From Petrosia ficiformis (lineage: Eukaryota > Porifera > Demospongiae > Haplosclerida > Petrosiidae): a stretch of 64,000 nucleotides of DNA. Where the stretch lies: contig OX345648.1 of the NCBI GenBank assembly GCA_947044365.1, positions 2,130,501 to 2,194,500 on the forward strand. Reading direction: 5' to 3'. Under the pieces are notes generated by a model. It was not told the origin of the DNA and did no database searches. It saw only the letters and a list, made by a program, of their open reading frames with translations. The position numbers and the translations under genes were made by a program. This document shows positions 37,767-49,500 of the stretch, in pieces. How positions within the stretch are numbered: the stretch's first letter is position 1; every line of letters starts with the position of its first letter.

Positions 37767-38551
37767 ATATAGGAGATACTGATGATGTTTGTGAATCTCT
37801 GTCTGATTGTGTTCACTGGTATAGACTGGGACTTCATTTAGGATTGAAAGTGTCAAGACTAGATGCAATTGAAGAGGAAAGGCAAAAAATTGTAGATCGT
37901 AGAACTGATATGATAGCGGCATGGTTAAGGAAGGAAGATAAAGTGATGAAGAAAGGAGGCCCTTCATGGAAACAACTCATTCAAGCATTGATAGTTATCA
38001 AAGAGATTCGTTTGAGTGAGGAAATATTTGAAAAAATAATGAAACAACGGAAAGTATCAAATCCAGTCAAGAGCACGGAAAGGAATTCAAGAAGAGATTT
38101 ATCTACAGATGAAAAGAGATCAGTAAAGAAAAGAAAGAAGGAAATGAAGAAGAGAAGAAAATCTTCAGATACTGATAGTGATAATGAGGAGAGAGGAGAC
38201 TACAAACAGACACACAGGTACAAGAAGAGGAAAATCATTCATAAAGAATCCGGAAGTGATTCTAGTGATAATAATGATGAGAAAGAAGAGATGACTAGTA
38301 AAGTGAAAAGAAAGAGAATTGAATCCAGTTTTGATTCACATGAGAGTACTAATATCAAGAAACGTAGATTAGAATCTGGTGATATTAATGAGAGATTGGT
38401 AGCTAGTGAAGTTCGAGGGAAGGGACCAGCTAGTGGAAAACCATATAAAAGAAAACGAGTACCCAAAAACATCCACTATACGTCCAACACTGAAAGTGAA
38501 CATGATGATTCTCATTCAGAACCCAGTTTAAAGAGGACTCATAAAAGATAA
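37767..38551 (+). pseudogene. Orphan Death-domain exon, beta copy
   Basis: After an ACCACAG acceptor the frame is open for 261 codons: a diverged Death domain (VHWYRLGLHLGLKVSRLDAI; later PSWKQLIQAL) and the same Lys/Arg/Ser-rich tail ending SLKRTHKR. The acceptor phase (1) matches the Death exon of the full genes, but no ANK, Roc or COR exons precede it within 1 kb. It is open and could be used as an exon of some transcript; without its partners I treat it as a fragment. Confidence 0.65.
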
Positions 38552-38734
38552 TAGGAATTTGTGTTGGTAAGTACATATGTAGTATTATCATATATTATTA
38601 ATATTATGAATCATAATTATACTATACTTCATAATACCAATACTATATAATGTATTTTATTATTATGAGTATGAACTATTAATATCAATTATATAACAAT
38701 AATTATAATATTCTTAAAATGACTAATTTATTGA

Positions 38735-39060
38735 TTAGTACAGTTGCAAGGCATAGAGGAATCTGTAAAGCAGTCGAAATGTTTGGTTCTTTTGTAATAA
38801 AAGTTATCATTTTAGACTAGTGAACTAAGTATCAACAAAATTTGTAATTTAATTGGTTGTGTAGTTTATTATGTGTGTATGGTGATATACATGTACTTGT
38901 ACTAATTATAATCTAATATTTACAATTTCAATTATCCTTATACTGTCTATTAGATAGACAAAGAAGTAGAATAACATTTTAATTAAATCATTTTAGGTTT
39001 ACAAACCTTCTCTGTGCATCTAATATGAGATATTGGACATGATAATTGATTATAGTACAA
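38735..39060. repeat. Dispersed repeat shared with the gamma gene's intron
   Basis: Starts TAGTACAGTTGCAA and matches 51866-52090 through AATTTCATTGGT/AATTTAATTGGT, ACTAATTATAATC and TTAATTAAAT(G/C)ATTT. Non-coding. Confidence 0.5.
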
Positions 39061-39336
39061 CTGTACTAACCATGTTATTATATAGTTCAAATACATAATT
39101 ACATATACATTATTTACATGTTATATCACTTGTATAATATATAACATGTAATATTGGAACTCATACAAGTGATGAGATATGTAAACACAATACATAATTG
39201 TACTAGTTATTATATAAACAATATTAATATTATTGATACAGTATTGAATAGTACACACTAACACAATGCATACACTAGCTGTTATATAAACACATAATTA
39301 TCATTTATGTATGTTTCTTTATTTCTTCTCTTTCAG

Positions 39337-41860
39337 TTTAGTCAAACAGGAAATTGAAGACTCCTCGTTGACAAATACTGTCCCAACTTTACCATTTAAT
39401 GATTTAGAGATGTACTGAGAGGATCTGTTGATGAGTCTTATGAGATGAAGTCTTTTAGTATCCTTGCTCTTCAACCTCCTTTTATCAATATTGAATTTAG
39501 TCAGGTAAGTCTTGATCATCTATCATTCCATTAATAACATCTTCCTTTTCATTATCATACAGGTTGATGTTCCTCAGAATTTCCCTTTGTTGAATCAGTA
39601 AGAAGTACCACAATGACACAGTGTTTAGTTTCCATGGCAACAGTAAGCAACAAAGACTGCTCACTAGCCACCATTTCTTCCAAGATTACAGCCTCGTCAC
39701 TATTCAGCTGCCAGGTAAAGTGATTAGTTTCATTTACTCACTTAATATGAGAAAGTGGTGTCTGGTAATTTCAATTGAATATAATTGAACTTCCTAATAG
39801 AAGCTGTCATAACAGGAGGTAAGTCCTAAACTAAACCACAACTATTCTTTTATACTTTCTATACTCTCAGACAGGGACTGTGTACCGCATGGTTAGATAG
39901 TCTCTCCCAAAACACTTCTCTTGAGATGTGTTCCTGTATCCTGATATACCCTCAATTGAAGAACCCATTCCATATACAAGCTAACCTCCATATTCCTATT
40001 ATAATGATAGGACCTGGTACAGGAATATCCCCCTTCATGGGGTTCCTAGAATATCATTAATCTGGTAATTTACACATGTTTCCATGGAGATGTATTTTAC
40101 ATGTATACGTTACTCAGAGATGTACTCATGTATTCTGGTGCAATTATTGGGAAGGCATGGTTGTTTGTTGGCTTTTGTCAATCCAGACAAAGATAATCTA
40201 TATAAGTATGTCTTCATTACTAGAGAACATGAAACTTATTATTTTAACATAGAGAGAAGCTAAAGTCCTATTTGGATTCCAGAGTTCTACTGCACCTCAA
40301 TACTTTGTTGATTCATCTGGAACCTGAAGTTTACGAAGGAACAGATGAGGTGAGGTATCAGTGTTGAGTTTTATAAATTTGTAATTTTACAAATTCCTGT
40401 TAAGAAATGAATTTCTGCCTACTTAATAGAATACTATTGTTTCACATGTTACATGTACTGTAGATTACAAGGGTATACTAATGTGGTGGTGGCATGTCGA
40501 GATTCTGTTGTTCAAACACTCATGCTTTGTTGGATGTAATCGGGTGACATTACTTTGAAGTTAGCTTAGGGTACTTACATGTAAAAAAGTAAAAGGAGAT
40601 TAGAATAGCATGTTATATACATTTCTATAAACTTGCTTTGTAGTTTGATCTAGTGAGAGAACGGAATGTTGGGAAAAAAGCATTTGCTCTCACTCTGGTG
40701 TGTTTGCAATAATTGATGATTAAAGTTGAGGTGACTGTTAGATTGCTTCAGTAGGTGGAGAAAGTTGTATGTTCAGTTGCAATGAAGGCGTTGTCTTTGA
40801 TGAGATGCTTAGCTACACCTCGCAATCAGTATATATATATCCATGGTGGGTGTGGTTGGAATGATTATAATTATTATTAACTAGTGTTGCACCTATACAG
40901 CAATTTGCTACATGTATATGCCTATATTTCATAATCCATATTGCCTATATGCAGATCCAATCCGATATTGTCTGTGTGGTTGTAGTTTACAACTGTTCAC
41001 ACATGGTACAGTGTTAATTATTCTATTGTTCAGCACAAGGTATATTGTACATGTAGTTACAGGCATACTCAGCCTTGGTTGCACATATCTTCAGATTGTA
41101 CTTGTGCAGTTTGACAATAGTGTAATCTACAAAGCCTGAAAAATATTGTGTAAGCTGTATAGGCAATGTATAGGCAATGCAGTTGCCTATATTGATACTC
41201 TGCCTGTATCTTCAATATAGGCACCTGTTCAGATCCATATACTAGTATACACTGTAGGTGCAACCCTATTATTAACCCTTGCCTGCAAAGGCAGAGCAGA
41301 GGGTTACTGTAATCAGGTTTTCTGTCTGTCTTTAACCAAAATATCTGGACAACTAGCAACATTGAGACTTTGATCAAGCTACCAAAACATGTGAAATTAT
41401 ACAAGGATCAAAATAAAAGACAGACATTTTCTAAAACCCTTTTGTTATAAAGTTATGACAATCATGATTGTCGTTTCATCATTTTTCAGAAGACTTCTGG
41501 TAGCAAATGAGTACGTGGAAACATAACTCTATCGCTGTCGAATCACAGCAAGTGTATTCATTAAAGTTAATTGTTTTAATGGCCCTGTAAGCACTAGAGC
41601 ACACTAGTGCACTAACATTTATCCTTCCAGTTAATTTTAGTGTACAGTTGATAGGGCCTGAATCTTATGACTAGATACGAGACCCTATGTTACTTACTAC
41701 TGATTGTGTGTATTATGGTAAACTGTCATTAGGATAGTGACACACAAACAATACTCAATATTTCATTATACAGGTAATTTAATTGATAATTAAAACTTCC
41801 TATCAAATAGTTATAGGAAGATGCAATGTGTGTGTCCATGATATGTGGTTACAACTCCGA
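39337..41860 (+). pseudogene. MTRR-like diflavin reductase remnant, beta copy
   Basis: The linker exon (39337 on) is broken by a small deletion giving a stop soon after FNDLEM; the next exon (39563 on) lost one base in VDVPQ. The FNR/NADPH exon (39871 to about 40055) is the best preserved in the window: QGLCTAWLDSLS, then PIIMIGPGTGISPFMGFLE, although its splice donor is damaged. The WLFFGC exon is frameshifted, and the final DVW exon is disrupted after GNLI at 41772. A hAT-like element sits at 40882-41268. Confidence 0.75.
40882..41268. mobile_element. hAT-like non-autonomous element, 387 bp
   Basis: Termini TAGTGTTGCACCTATAC and CTGTAGGTGCAACCCTA; exact 8-bp target duplication TTATTAAC at 40874-40881 and 41269-41276. 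The alpha (8830-8845) and gamma (57176-57190) copies have one TTATTAAC and no insert, so they are empty sites. Same family as 26983-27393, inverted. Confidence 0.92.
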
Positions 41861-42016
41861 AAGTGAACATGATGATTCTGATTCAGAACCCACTTCAAAG
41901 TGGACTCATAAAAAATATAATAGGAATATGTTTTGGTAAGTACATACATGTATTATTATATATATTATTAGTATTATATAGATTATGATTATAGTATACA
42001 TCATAATACTAATAAT

Positions 42017-42562
42017 CAGGAGCCCATAATTACTTTGACCAGAAAGCGTAAGAGTGCTCCTACTCTTACGCATTTAGTCAAACTATCTGTCTGACAGTCT
42101 GTTACTATTTTTAGTACCTACGTGTATATGCGTTTGTTAAACATAGTATCTACACATTGATGATCTCCAAGGTTAGCTATGAAACAAACATGTCTGGAGG
42201 CATAAATGGAGTCACCTACTATCAGGAAAGTGAGAGCATGCTTTGGGGAAGCCAAGAAATAACTGTTTAGTCCTATTCAAAAGTGTTTGACATCATTGGC
42301 TTCTGTCATTGAAGTGATTGCAGTCAAGGCTTCCTACTGTCAATGGCTTCACTAGAAACATCTTCACAGTCTACATGAGCCAGAATATCAGCTTAGTCAA
42401 TGTAGTATATTCATTCATATTTAATGAAGGCATGCATATACACGTGGGTTCTAAAAATAGTAACACATGGTCAGACAGATAGTTTGACCAATTTAATTAA
42501 ATGTGCGGTTGTTTACTGCTCCTACTCTTATGCTTCCTGGTCAACGTCATTATGGACTTCTG
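42017..42562. mobile_element. 546-bp fold-back element
   Basis: Ends CAGGAGCCCATAATTAC and the inverse of CAGAAGTCCATAATGAC; the arms extend over about 115 bp (GACCAG.AAGC.TAAGAGT, GTCAAACTATCTGTCTGAC, TACTATTTTTAG.ACC.ACGTGTATATGC). It is absent at the matching site in alpha (about 9886). Target duplication not clear. Confidence 0.78.
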
Positions 42563-42911
42563 TATAATATATAATGTATTTTGTTCTTATGAGTATGAAC
42601 TATTAATATCAATTATATAACAGTATTACAATATTGATAATACATGTTAACAGTTCATACTCACACATATACATAATTATATATACATTATTTACATGTT
42701 ATATCACTTGTATAATATATAACATGTAATATTGGAACTCATACAAGTGATGAGATATGTAAACACAATACATAATTGTACTAGTTATTATATAAACAAT
42801 ATTAATATTATTGATACAGTATTGAATAGTACACACTAACACAATACATACACTAGCTGTTATATAAACACATAATTATCATCATGTCTGTTTCTTTATT
42901 TCTTCTCTTTC

Positions 42912-43345
42912 AGTTTCATTCTCTAATACATCTTCTACTTCATCATCTCCTTTACTGAACTCACTGCTTTCTATTATGTCCATCTTTGGTTCTTCTCCAT
43001 ATAGTCTCCCACCATCTGTCTTTCTTCATGTCTTCATTTCCTAACAGAAGATATCTCAATAACTTAGACGCGATTAGTATCTTGAAATTGTTTCACCTAA
43101 TAAAACATATTCAATATAAAGATGACACATCATTTAATGATAGTATTTTCTAATATCACTTTTTATTTATAACTCTCATAACATTTATTACATCAGGTAT
43201 ATGTATGATTATGAGTATATTCAACACACAATATATTACACAGGTTCATTTAGTATATTTATATATCAATTATAATAATATCTATTCAGTGAAGTTGTTA
43301 CATACTTGAACATATCTTATTTGTGTCCCCTGAATAAAGAGTTCA
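42912..43345 (-). pseudogene. Partial copy of the 132-codon gene, beta unit
   Basis: Minus-strand homology to exon 3 (with a one-base insertion at about 43020 that breaks the frame) and exon 2 (EHFNELFIQGTQIRYVQ, about 43290-43355) of the gene at 25204-26080. The first exon is missing. Confidence 0.65.
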
Positions 43346-43837
43346 TTAAAGTGTTCCTGTAAAAATATACGACTTGTATGATACACTTCATTTGTTTGAG
43401 ATAGTCACATGTAATACACAATAGATGAATATTAGTCATGACATTGAATAATAGTAAAGAAATAAAAATGTTCTGTTTGGATATGTGGATTTTAAATTTC
43501 ATTGTTTTTGTCATTTTTTTTTCTTCATTATGTTGTCTACATCCTCAGATCTCGTTTCATCAGAGTACCACGTGGTTTAATAATGTGGGTGTGGTCAGTC
43601 ACCATATGGCCACCCATTTTTTGTGCATCATGTTTTCATGCAGCACAAAGAAGCGTTTAAGGGAATACTTGCAGCAGCAAAAAGTTCAAATGGAGAAAAG
43701 CGATTTGTCATTTTCCTGATATGTCAGATAGTGTAATGGACACACTCCTTGACCTAGTAGAAGATGATGAGGTAGTGGTAAGGATAATAATGTTTAAGAA
43801 ATATCCATCATTTCAGAATTTAGCTATTGATTCTTAA

Positions 43838-45526
43838 GATGTGTTTCTGTATCCTGATTTATCCTCAATTGAAAAACCCATTCCATCTACCAGCTAATCC
43901 CCATATTCCTATTATAATGATATGACCTTGTACAGGAATATCCCCCTTCATGGGGTTCCTAGAACATTGGTAAGTGATTACCTAATCAATGATCTGGTTT
44001 GTTTCCATGGACATGTATTTTCTTTACTCAGATATGTTCTTAAGTGTTCTGATACAGTTATTGGGAATGGGAAGGCATGGTTTTTCTTTGACTATCAACA
44101 TCCATACAAAGGTAATAGTATTACTAGAGAACAACGTATATCAAACTTGCTATTATTTTAACATAGAGAGAACTCAGAGAAGCTAAAGACCTATTTGGAT
44201 TCCGGATTTCTTGTTCACCTTCATACTTCACTCAATCATCTGGAACCTGAAAGAACAGAAGAGGTGAGGTATATACAAGACAGTGTTTGCCCTAAAGCAT
44301 GTCAAACACGTAATTTATGCATTCAAATTCTGAAAACGGAAGCCGCACCTAGTACTTCTAATTAAGAAAGGACATGCCCGTAATTGATTTACCACATGTA
44401 AAATGGTGAAGCTGAAAAGGAGCTAGTTGTCTCTATCCAATGAGTTTCTAGCTGTGCCAATATCTCAAAGCCTTCAGAAAAATGTAGATAAAGTTGAGTA
44501 GCTATGGTGGGATGATGAAGCAGGTGAAATGTTTTGTAGATTTCAAGATTTATAAGGAATTGGTTAGGTGAAAGTTTAGTTCTTTGTATTGGCTGTATTT
44601 TTGCAATTACAGACTAATACTAGATCTATAAGGGTATAATGTCTCTTTTGAACTACAATGCATGTATGCTTGGAGCTTGAAGAGAGATGTTTGTATCAGA
44701 TAATCTGCTTGTACATCACTTCTGTATAGTAATAATTTGACGTATAGCACCTGACGTAATTAAGGTGTAAATAATAGGTGTGGTTAGTGGGTGTGGTTGT
44801 GATTGTGACTTGCTTGATTTATATTCTAGGGAAAACACCGATACAAGATAATATCAGGAGGCATTGTATAGAATTGTCACTGGACAATGAATGAAGTAGC
44901 TGTAATACTATGTTTGTGGGTAAGTGAATTATAGTTACACATAACAGTGACTATGAGCTGATGTTGTTTCCATAGTGATGAAAAGAACATGACAAAGAAT
45001 ATTAGAGAAGCAATGTTAGTTTTCATACAATCCTATATTGATAGAGTTACATGACTGATGATACTATGTGTTATCTCTCAGTCTGTCTGAAGTCAAGTAC
45101 TGTATTATTAGCTGGTAGATGAGTGTAGCTAGAAGCACACAGTTGATATTACACAGATGAACACATGATGAAGTGTACTAATTGTTTATGTATTTATAAG
45201 GTGTATGATTTATATATACTCATGAAGACATTATATATCACCTCTCTGTCCATGTGCTTCTACATACATAGACATCTCTTACAATATAAAAATATCAATT
45301 ATAGTTTTCGGTTGATAGGGCCTGAATCTTATCACCAGATGTGAGACCCTATGTTACTTACTACTGATTGTGTGTATTAATATATCATGATAAACTGTTA
45401 ACAATCATTAGGATAGTGACACACAAACAATATTCAATATTTCATTATACAGGTAATTTAATTGTCAATCAAATTATTAATGGGTTACAGGAAAATGGAT
45501 GGCATGTCCTTGATGTGTGGATTTGA
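43838..45526 (+). pseudogene. MTRR-like remnant, second beta copy
   Basis: Decayed NADPH-domain exon (YRNIPLHGV in one frame, GTGISPFMGFLEHW in another), a decayed KAWFFF..QHPYK exon near 44090, an EEVRYIQDSV stretch at about 44262-44290, and an intact last exon 45453-45526 (LQENGWHVLDVWI, stop). Frames shift between pieces and the N-terminal half is absent. Confidence 0.65.
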
Positions 45527-45600
45527 ATACACGATGATTCTGATTCAGAACCCAGTTCAAAGAGGACTCACATTAAGAATTTGTGTTGGTTAGTACATAT
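45527..45600 (+). repeat. Copy of the Death-gene 3' tail joined to the MTRR last exon
   Basis: Directly after the DVW exon comes GATGATTCTGATTCAGAACC and CAGTTCAAAGAGGACTCA, the sequence that ends the Death-gene coding exon (54718-54750). The same junction occurs at about 9421, 27771, 41868 and 57775. Confidence 0.75.
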
Positions 45601-45620
45601 ACATATGTACTACTATTATC

Positions 45621-46118
45621 CAGGGTTGGGGCCGATTACAAAGACATGATTACGATTACGATTACACCATGATTACTGAGACTGATTACGATTACAATTA
45701 TGGTCAAAAAATGCTGATTACGATTACGATTACGATTACAAAACCATGATTACAATTATGATTATAATTACATACATTTTTTTTCTTGGAAACAGGAAAT
45801 GAACAATAACTATTAGATTTTAACTATTATATCTTATGATTTATGAACAATAACTAATAAACATCAACTTTTCAAAAAGTTCATCATGGATAAGGCACCT
45901 TTCAGGTCTAAAGATTTTTCCAGCAATGGAAAAAAGTCGCTCAACTGGTGCACTTGAGGCTGGAACTTGCAGGAAATGACAAGCAATGATTACAGATGAT
46001 TACATATGATTACAGAGCATGATTATGATTACGATTACATAAAATTTTGAAGGTGTGATTACGATTACACAAAAAGTGTAATTGATTACAATTACAATCG
46101 TAATCGGCCCCAAGCCTG
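45621..46118. mobile_element. hAT deletion derivative with a transposase remnant
   Basis: Termini CAGGGTTGGGGCCGATTAC and GTAATCGGCCCCAAGCCTG, exact 8-bp target duplication CTATTATC at 45613-45620 and 46119-46126. Subterminal GATTAC repeats are on both sides. On the minus strand about 45860-45985 encodes VPASSAPVERLFSIAGKIF followed by RPERCLIHDELFEKL, the conserved hAT C-terminal dimerisation region. The rest of the transposase is deleted. Confidence 0.9.
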
Positions 46119-46539
46119 CTATTATCAGTGTTTCCCTTCCTAATGAAGTTGCTAAATTACACTAAAACCAATTGAGTGTAACCCAGTGTCTTTTTGATAG
46201 GGAATTTCAACATAAAGTCAAAATATATCATTTTCTTATGCTGCATTATTTAATAATATTTTGTTACATAATTGTTCTCTAAACTAAGTTTTTATTATTT
46301 TATTGTCAGAAATGAAGTGAAGTCTACTGTTGATGTGTGATAAGAAGTTTAGCAATCCTAAAACATACAGAGCTCATTTAGTGTCACGTGCTCACAAAGA
46401 AAAGTTAAAACTTAAAACTGACTTCAAGTGAGAGGATTGTACTAAGTCAGCAATTAAAATTAATAGTTATTAATGGTTATTAATGGTTATTAATAGTTAT
46501 TCATGTTACTAATTAACCCGCCCATTGCCCCTTGCGTTT

Positions 46540-49500
46540 ATGATGGATAAAGAAAAAAATCTTCGTCTAGCCTCTCGACATGGTGATATAGAGGAAGTGA
46601 AACGTCTTGTCAAAGAAGGTGCAGATCCTAATAGATGTGATCTACATGGTAACACTCCATTACATTTGGCGTGTTTGAATGGCCATCTAAATGTAGTTAC
46701 TTACTTGAGTGCACCAGAAATTTGTTCCAACATAGAAAAAAGGGGTTGGAAAGGATTCACACTTGTTCATCTTGCTGTACTGAAAGGACATATTGAAATA
46801 CTAAGATACCTTGTAGAACAACGGAAGTGTGATGTGAATAGTGTAGCTGAAACTACTGGAACTACTCCTTTTCATGTTGCGAGCTATGCTGGTAATCTTG
46901 ATGTAGTGCAGTACCTATCAGACAATGAATTATGTGACATTAACGCAAAAGATAATGATGGAAGGAACGCATTACATATTGCTGCTGAAGAAGATCATCT
47001 CGAAGTAGTAAAATACTTAATAGAAGGAAAAGGCTGTGATATGAATTTATCAGATGAAAATAATGTCACACCATTACATTTGGCTTGTTCAAATGGCCAC
47101 CTGAACATTGTTACTTATTTGAGTTCACCAAACATGTGTTCCACTCTTGAGGCATCAAAACAGCATACTGAACTACTGAAACATCTTGTGGAACAAAAGA
47201 AGTGTGATGTGAACAGTACTGATAAAACTACTGGAGTTACTCCTTTACACGTGGCATGCAGTACTGGTCATCTTGATGTAGTGAAGTACCTATCAAGAAA
47301 AGAGTTATGTGATATTAATACAAAAGACAGGAATGGAAGGCATGGACTGCATTTTGCTGCTGAACAAGGTCATCTTGCAATTGTAAAACACTTAGTAGAA
47401 AGAAAAGGCTGTAATGTGAATCTAATGGATGGAAATAATGACACTCCATTACATTTGGCATGTTCGAATGTCCCCTTTTCAGAACACGACACAGATACTG
47501 GGCATCTTGACACAGTGAAATATTTGATAAGTAATGCATTGTGTGATGTCAATGCGAAAGATGGGAAAGGAAGAACTGTAGCTCACTTGGCAGCAAAATC
47601 AGGAAGTTTTGATGTACTTAAAATCTTGTTTGACAGAGGTTATTTGTTCACAGGAGATATAGATGATAATATACCTCTACATTATGCATGCTCCAGAAAA
47701 GGATGTAGTTCACTTGACAATGCCTCTAATATTAATCTTATCAAATTCTTAGTTTCACAACCAGATTGTAATATTGATGAGGTTAATAAAGATGGAGAAC
47801 ATGTACTACACATTCTATGTAAATACGATAGTGATCCTAATATTATCAAGTACCTTATATCAGAGAAACAATGTTGTGTGAATGTATTTGATTCACATGG
47901 AAACCATCCATTACACTTGGCTTGTAAAGCATTGAACATTGAACATGTTATAGCATTGACATCTAGTCCCAATTGTGATGTTGATGTTATAAACCATCTC
48001 GATGGACAGCATCCTCTTCATATTCTGTGTGAACCTAAAGCAAATAATATCGCTGTTGAAATTGCAGATCACCTTATCAAAAAGAAACAGTGTAATCTTA
48101 ATATATGTAATGAAAATGGATACACTCCTCTTGGTTTAGCTTGTAAAGCATGTAATCTGGAAATGGTAAAGTTACTAACTGATGAAACACGATGTAATAT
48201 CAATGAAGGGATTCATCCACTACTTATTGCATACCAAAATGTTAAGGAATATTGGGACTGGAAAGATGGATTTGATTTATTAATGAACAAACCTAGTTGT
48301 GATGTGAATGTACAGGACAGTGATGGTAATACATTACTACATTTGGCATGTAAGGGAGGTTACACTAGCATGGTAGAACCGTTAATTTGTCATCCCAAAT
48401 GTGATATCAACAAACTCAATAACAACAACAAGACTCCCCTGCTCCTGGCTACTAGAGCACAGAGAAATTGGACTAATGAGATTGTAAAACTCCTTATGAA
48501 GACCAACAAGTGTGATGTAAATATCCGAGATATAGGTGGAAACAGTCCTTTGCATTACGTATGTGAGTGGAGTAACAAGTATTTCCTACCATCAGTAATG
48601 TCACTTACAGATTCACCAGTATGTGATATTAATGCTGAAAATAATGAAGGAGTACGTCCGATTCATTTAGCTACAAAACGTGGTAACCTTCAAGTTGTAT
48701 ACCATTTAGTTAACTGTGGATGTGATGCAGCTCCTAAAGATAAGAGTGGTAAAACTCCTATGGACTATAGTACATCAACTAAAGTTAAAGACTTTCTCAG
48801 TAATGTAGTCTATGGAACTCCTTATATCCCAGGAAACAGTAAAGGTGAGTTGTATTTCATTCAACATTCATACACATTCATTCTTTATTTCATCACAGAT
48901 GAGGCACGGTTGTATCACAATATCAAACGTTATCAGGCACTAAGACAAGATGGGTATACCCGGTTAAAGGTTACTAAATGCATATTAACAGGACCACCTG
49001 GTGCTGGTAAGAGTACATTGAAAAAAAGACTCCTTAATGAATCACTTGGAGATGACTCGAGTACTGGAGTTGTTAATGCAGCTGTACAAGTGGACTCGTT
49101 CCGTAAGATAGATCAACAAGGTGTTGTTGTTCCTAATATAAATGAGGATTCCAATTTGGAATGGAGAAAACAGGATGTGGATGAGGAAGCTGTATTCGTG
49201 ATGAATACTATTGCTGAGCCAATTAGTAATATAACTGACTCTGAGAATGACGAAACAAGTAGCACAGACTCTGAAAATGATGAAGGAAGTCATGATCTAG
49301 TCAGTGTATCAGGTGATGCTGAAGATCATCAAAAAATATCACAAAATGATGAAATTTCAACACCAGTAATACATAAGAGAACAGAAGTATATGAATTGAG
49401 TGTAAAGACCCCTCCAGCTACAGTAGAATGGATGGAAGAAGCCATTGAAGACCACAGAAGTCCATCTAACTGTGGCGAACATGAATCGCAATCTGAGATT

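Noticed and set aside
40912..41404. Two opposite reading frames of 75 and 111 codons
   Set aside because: Both lie largely inside the hAT-like element 40882-41268 and cross its edge; no conservation with the empty-site copies.
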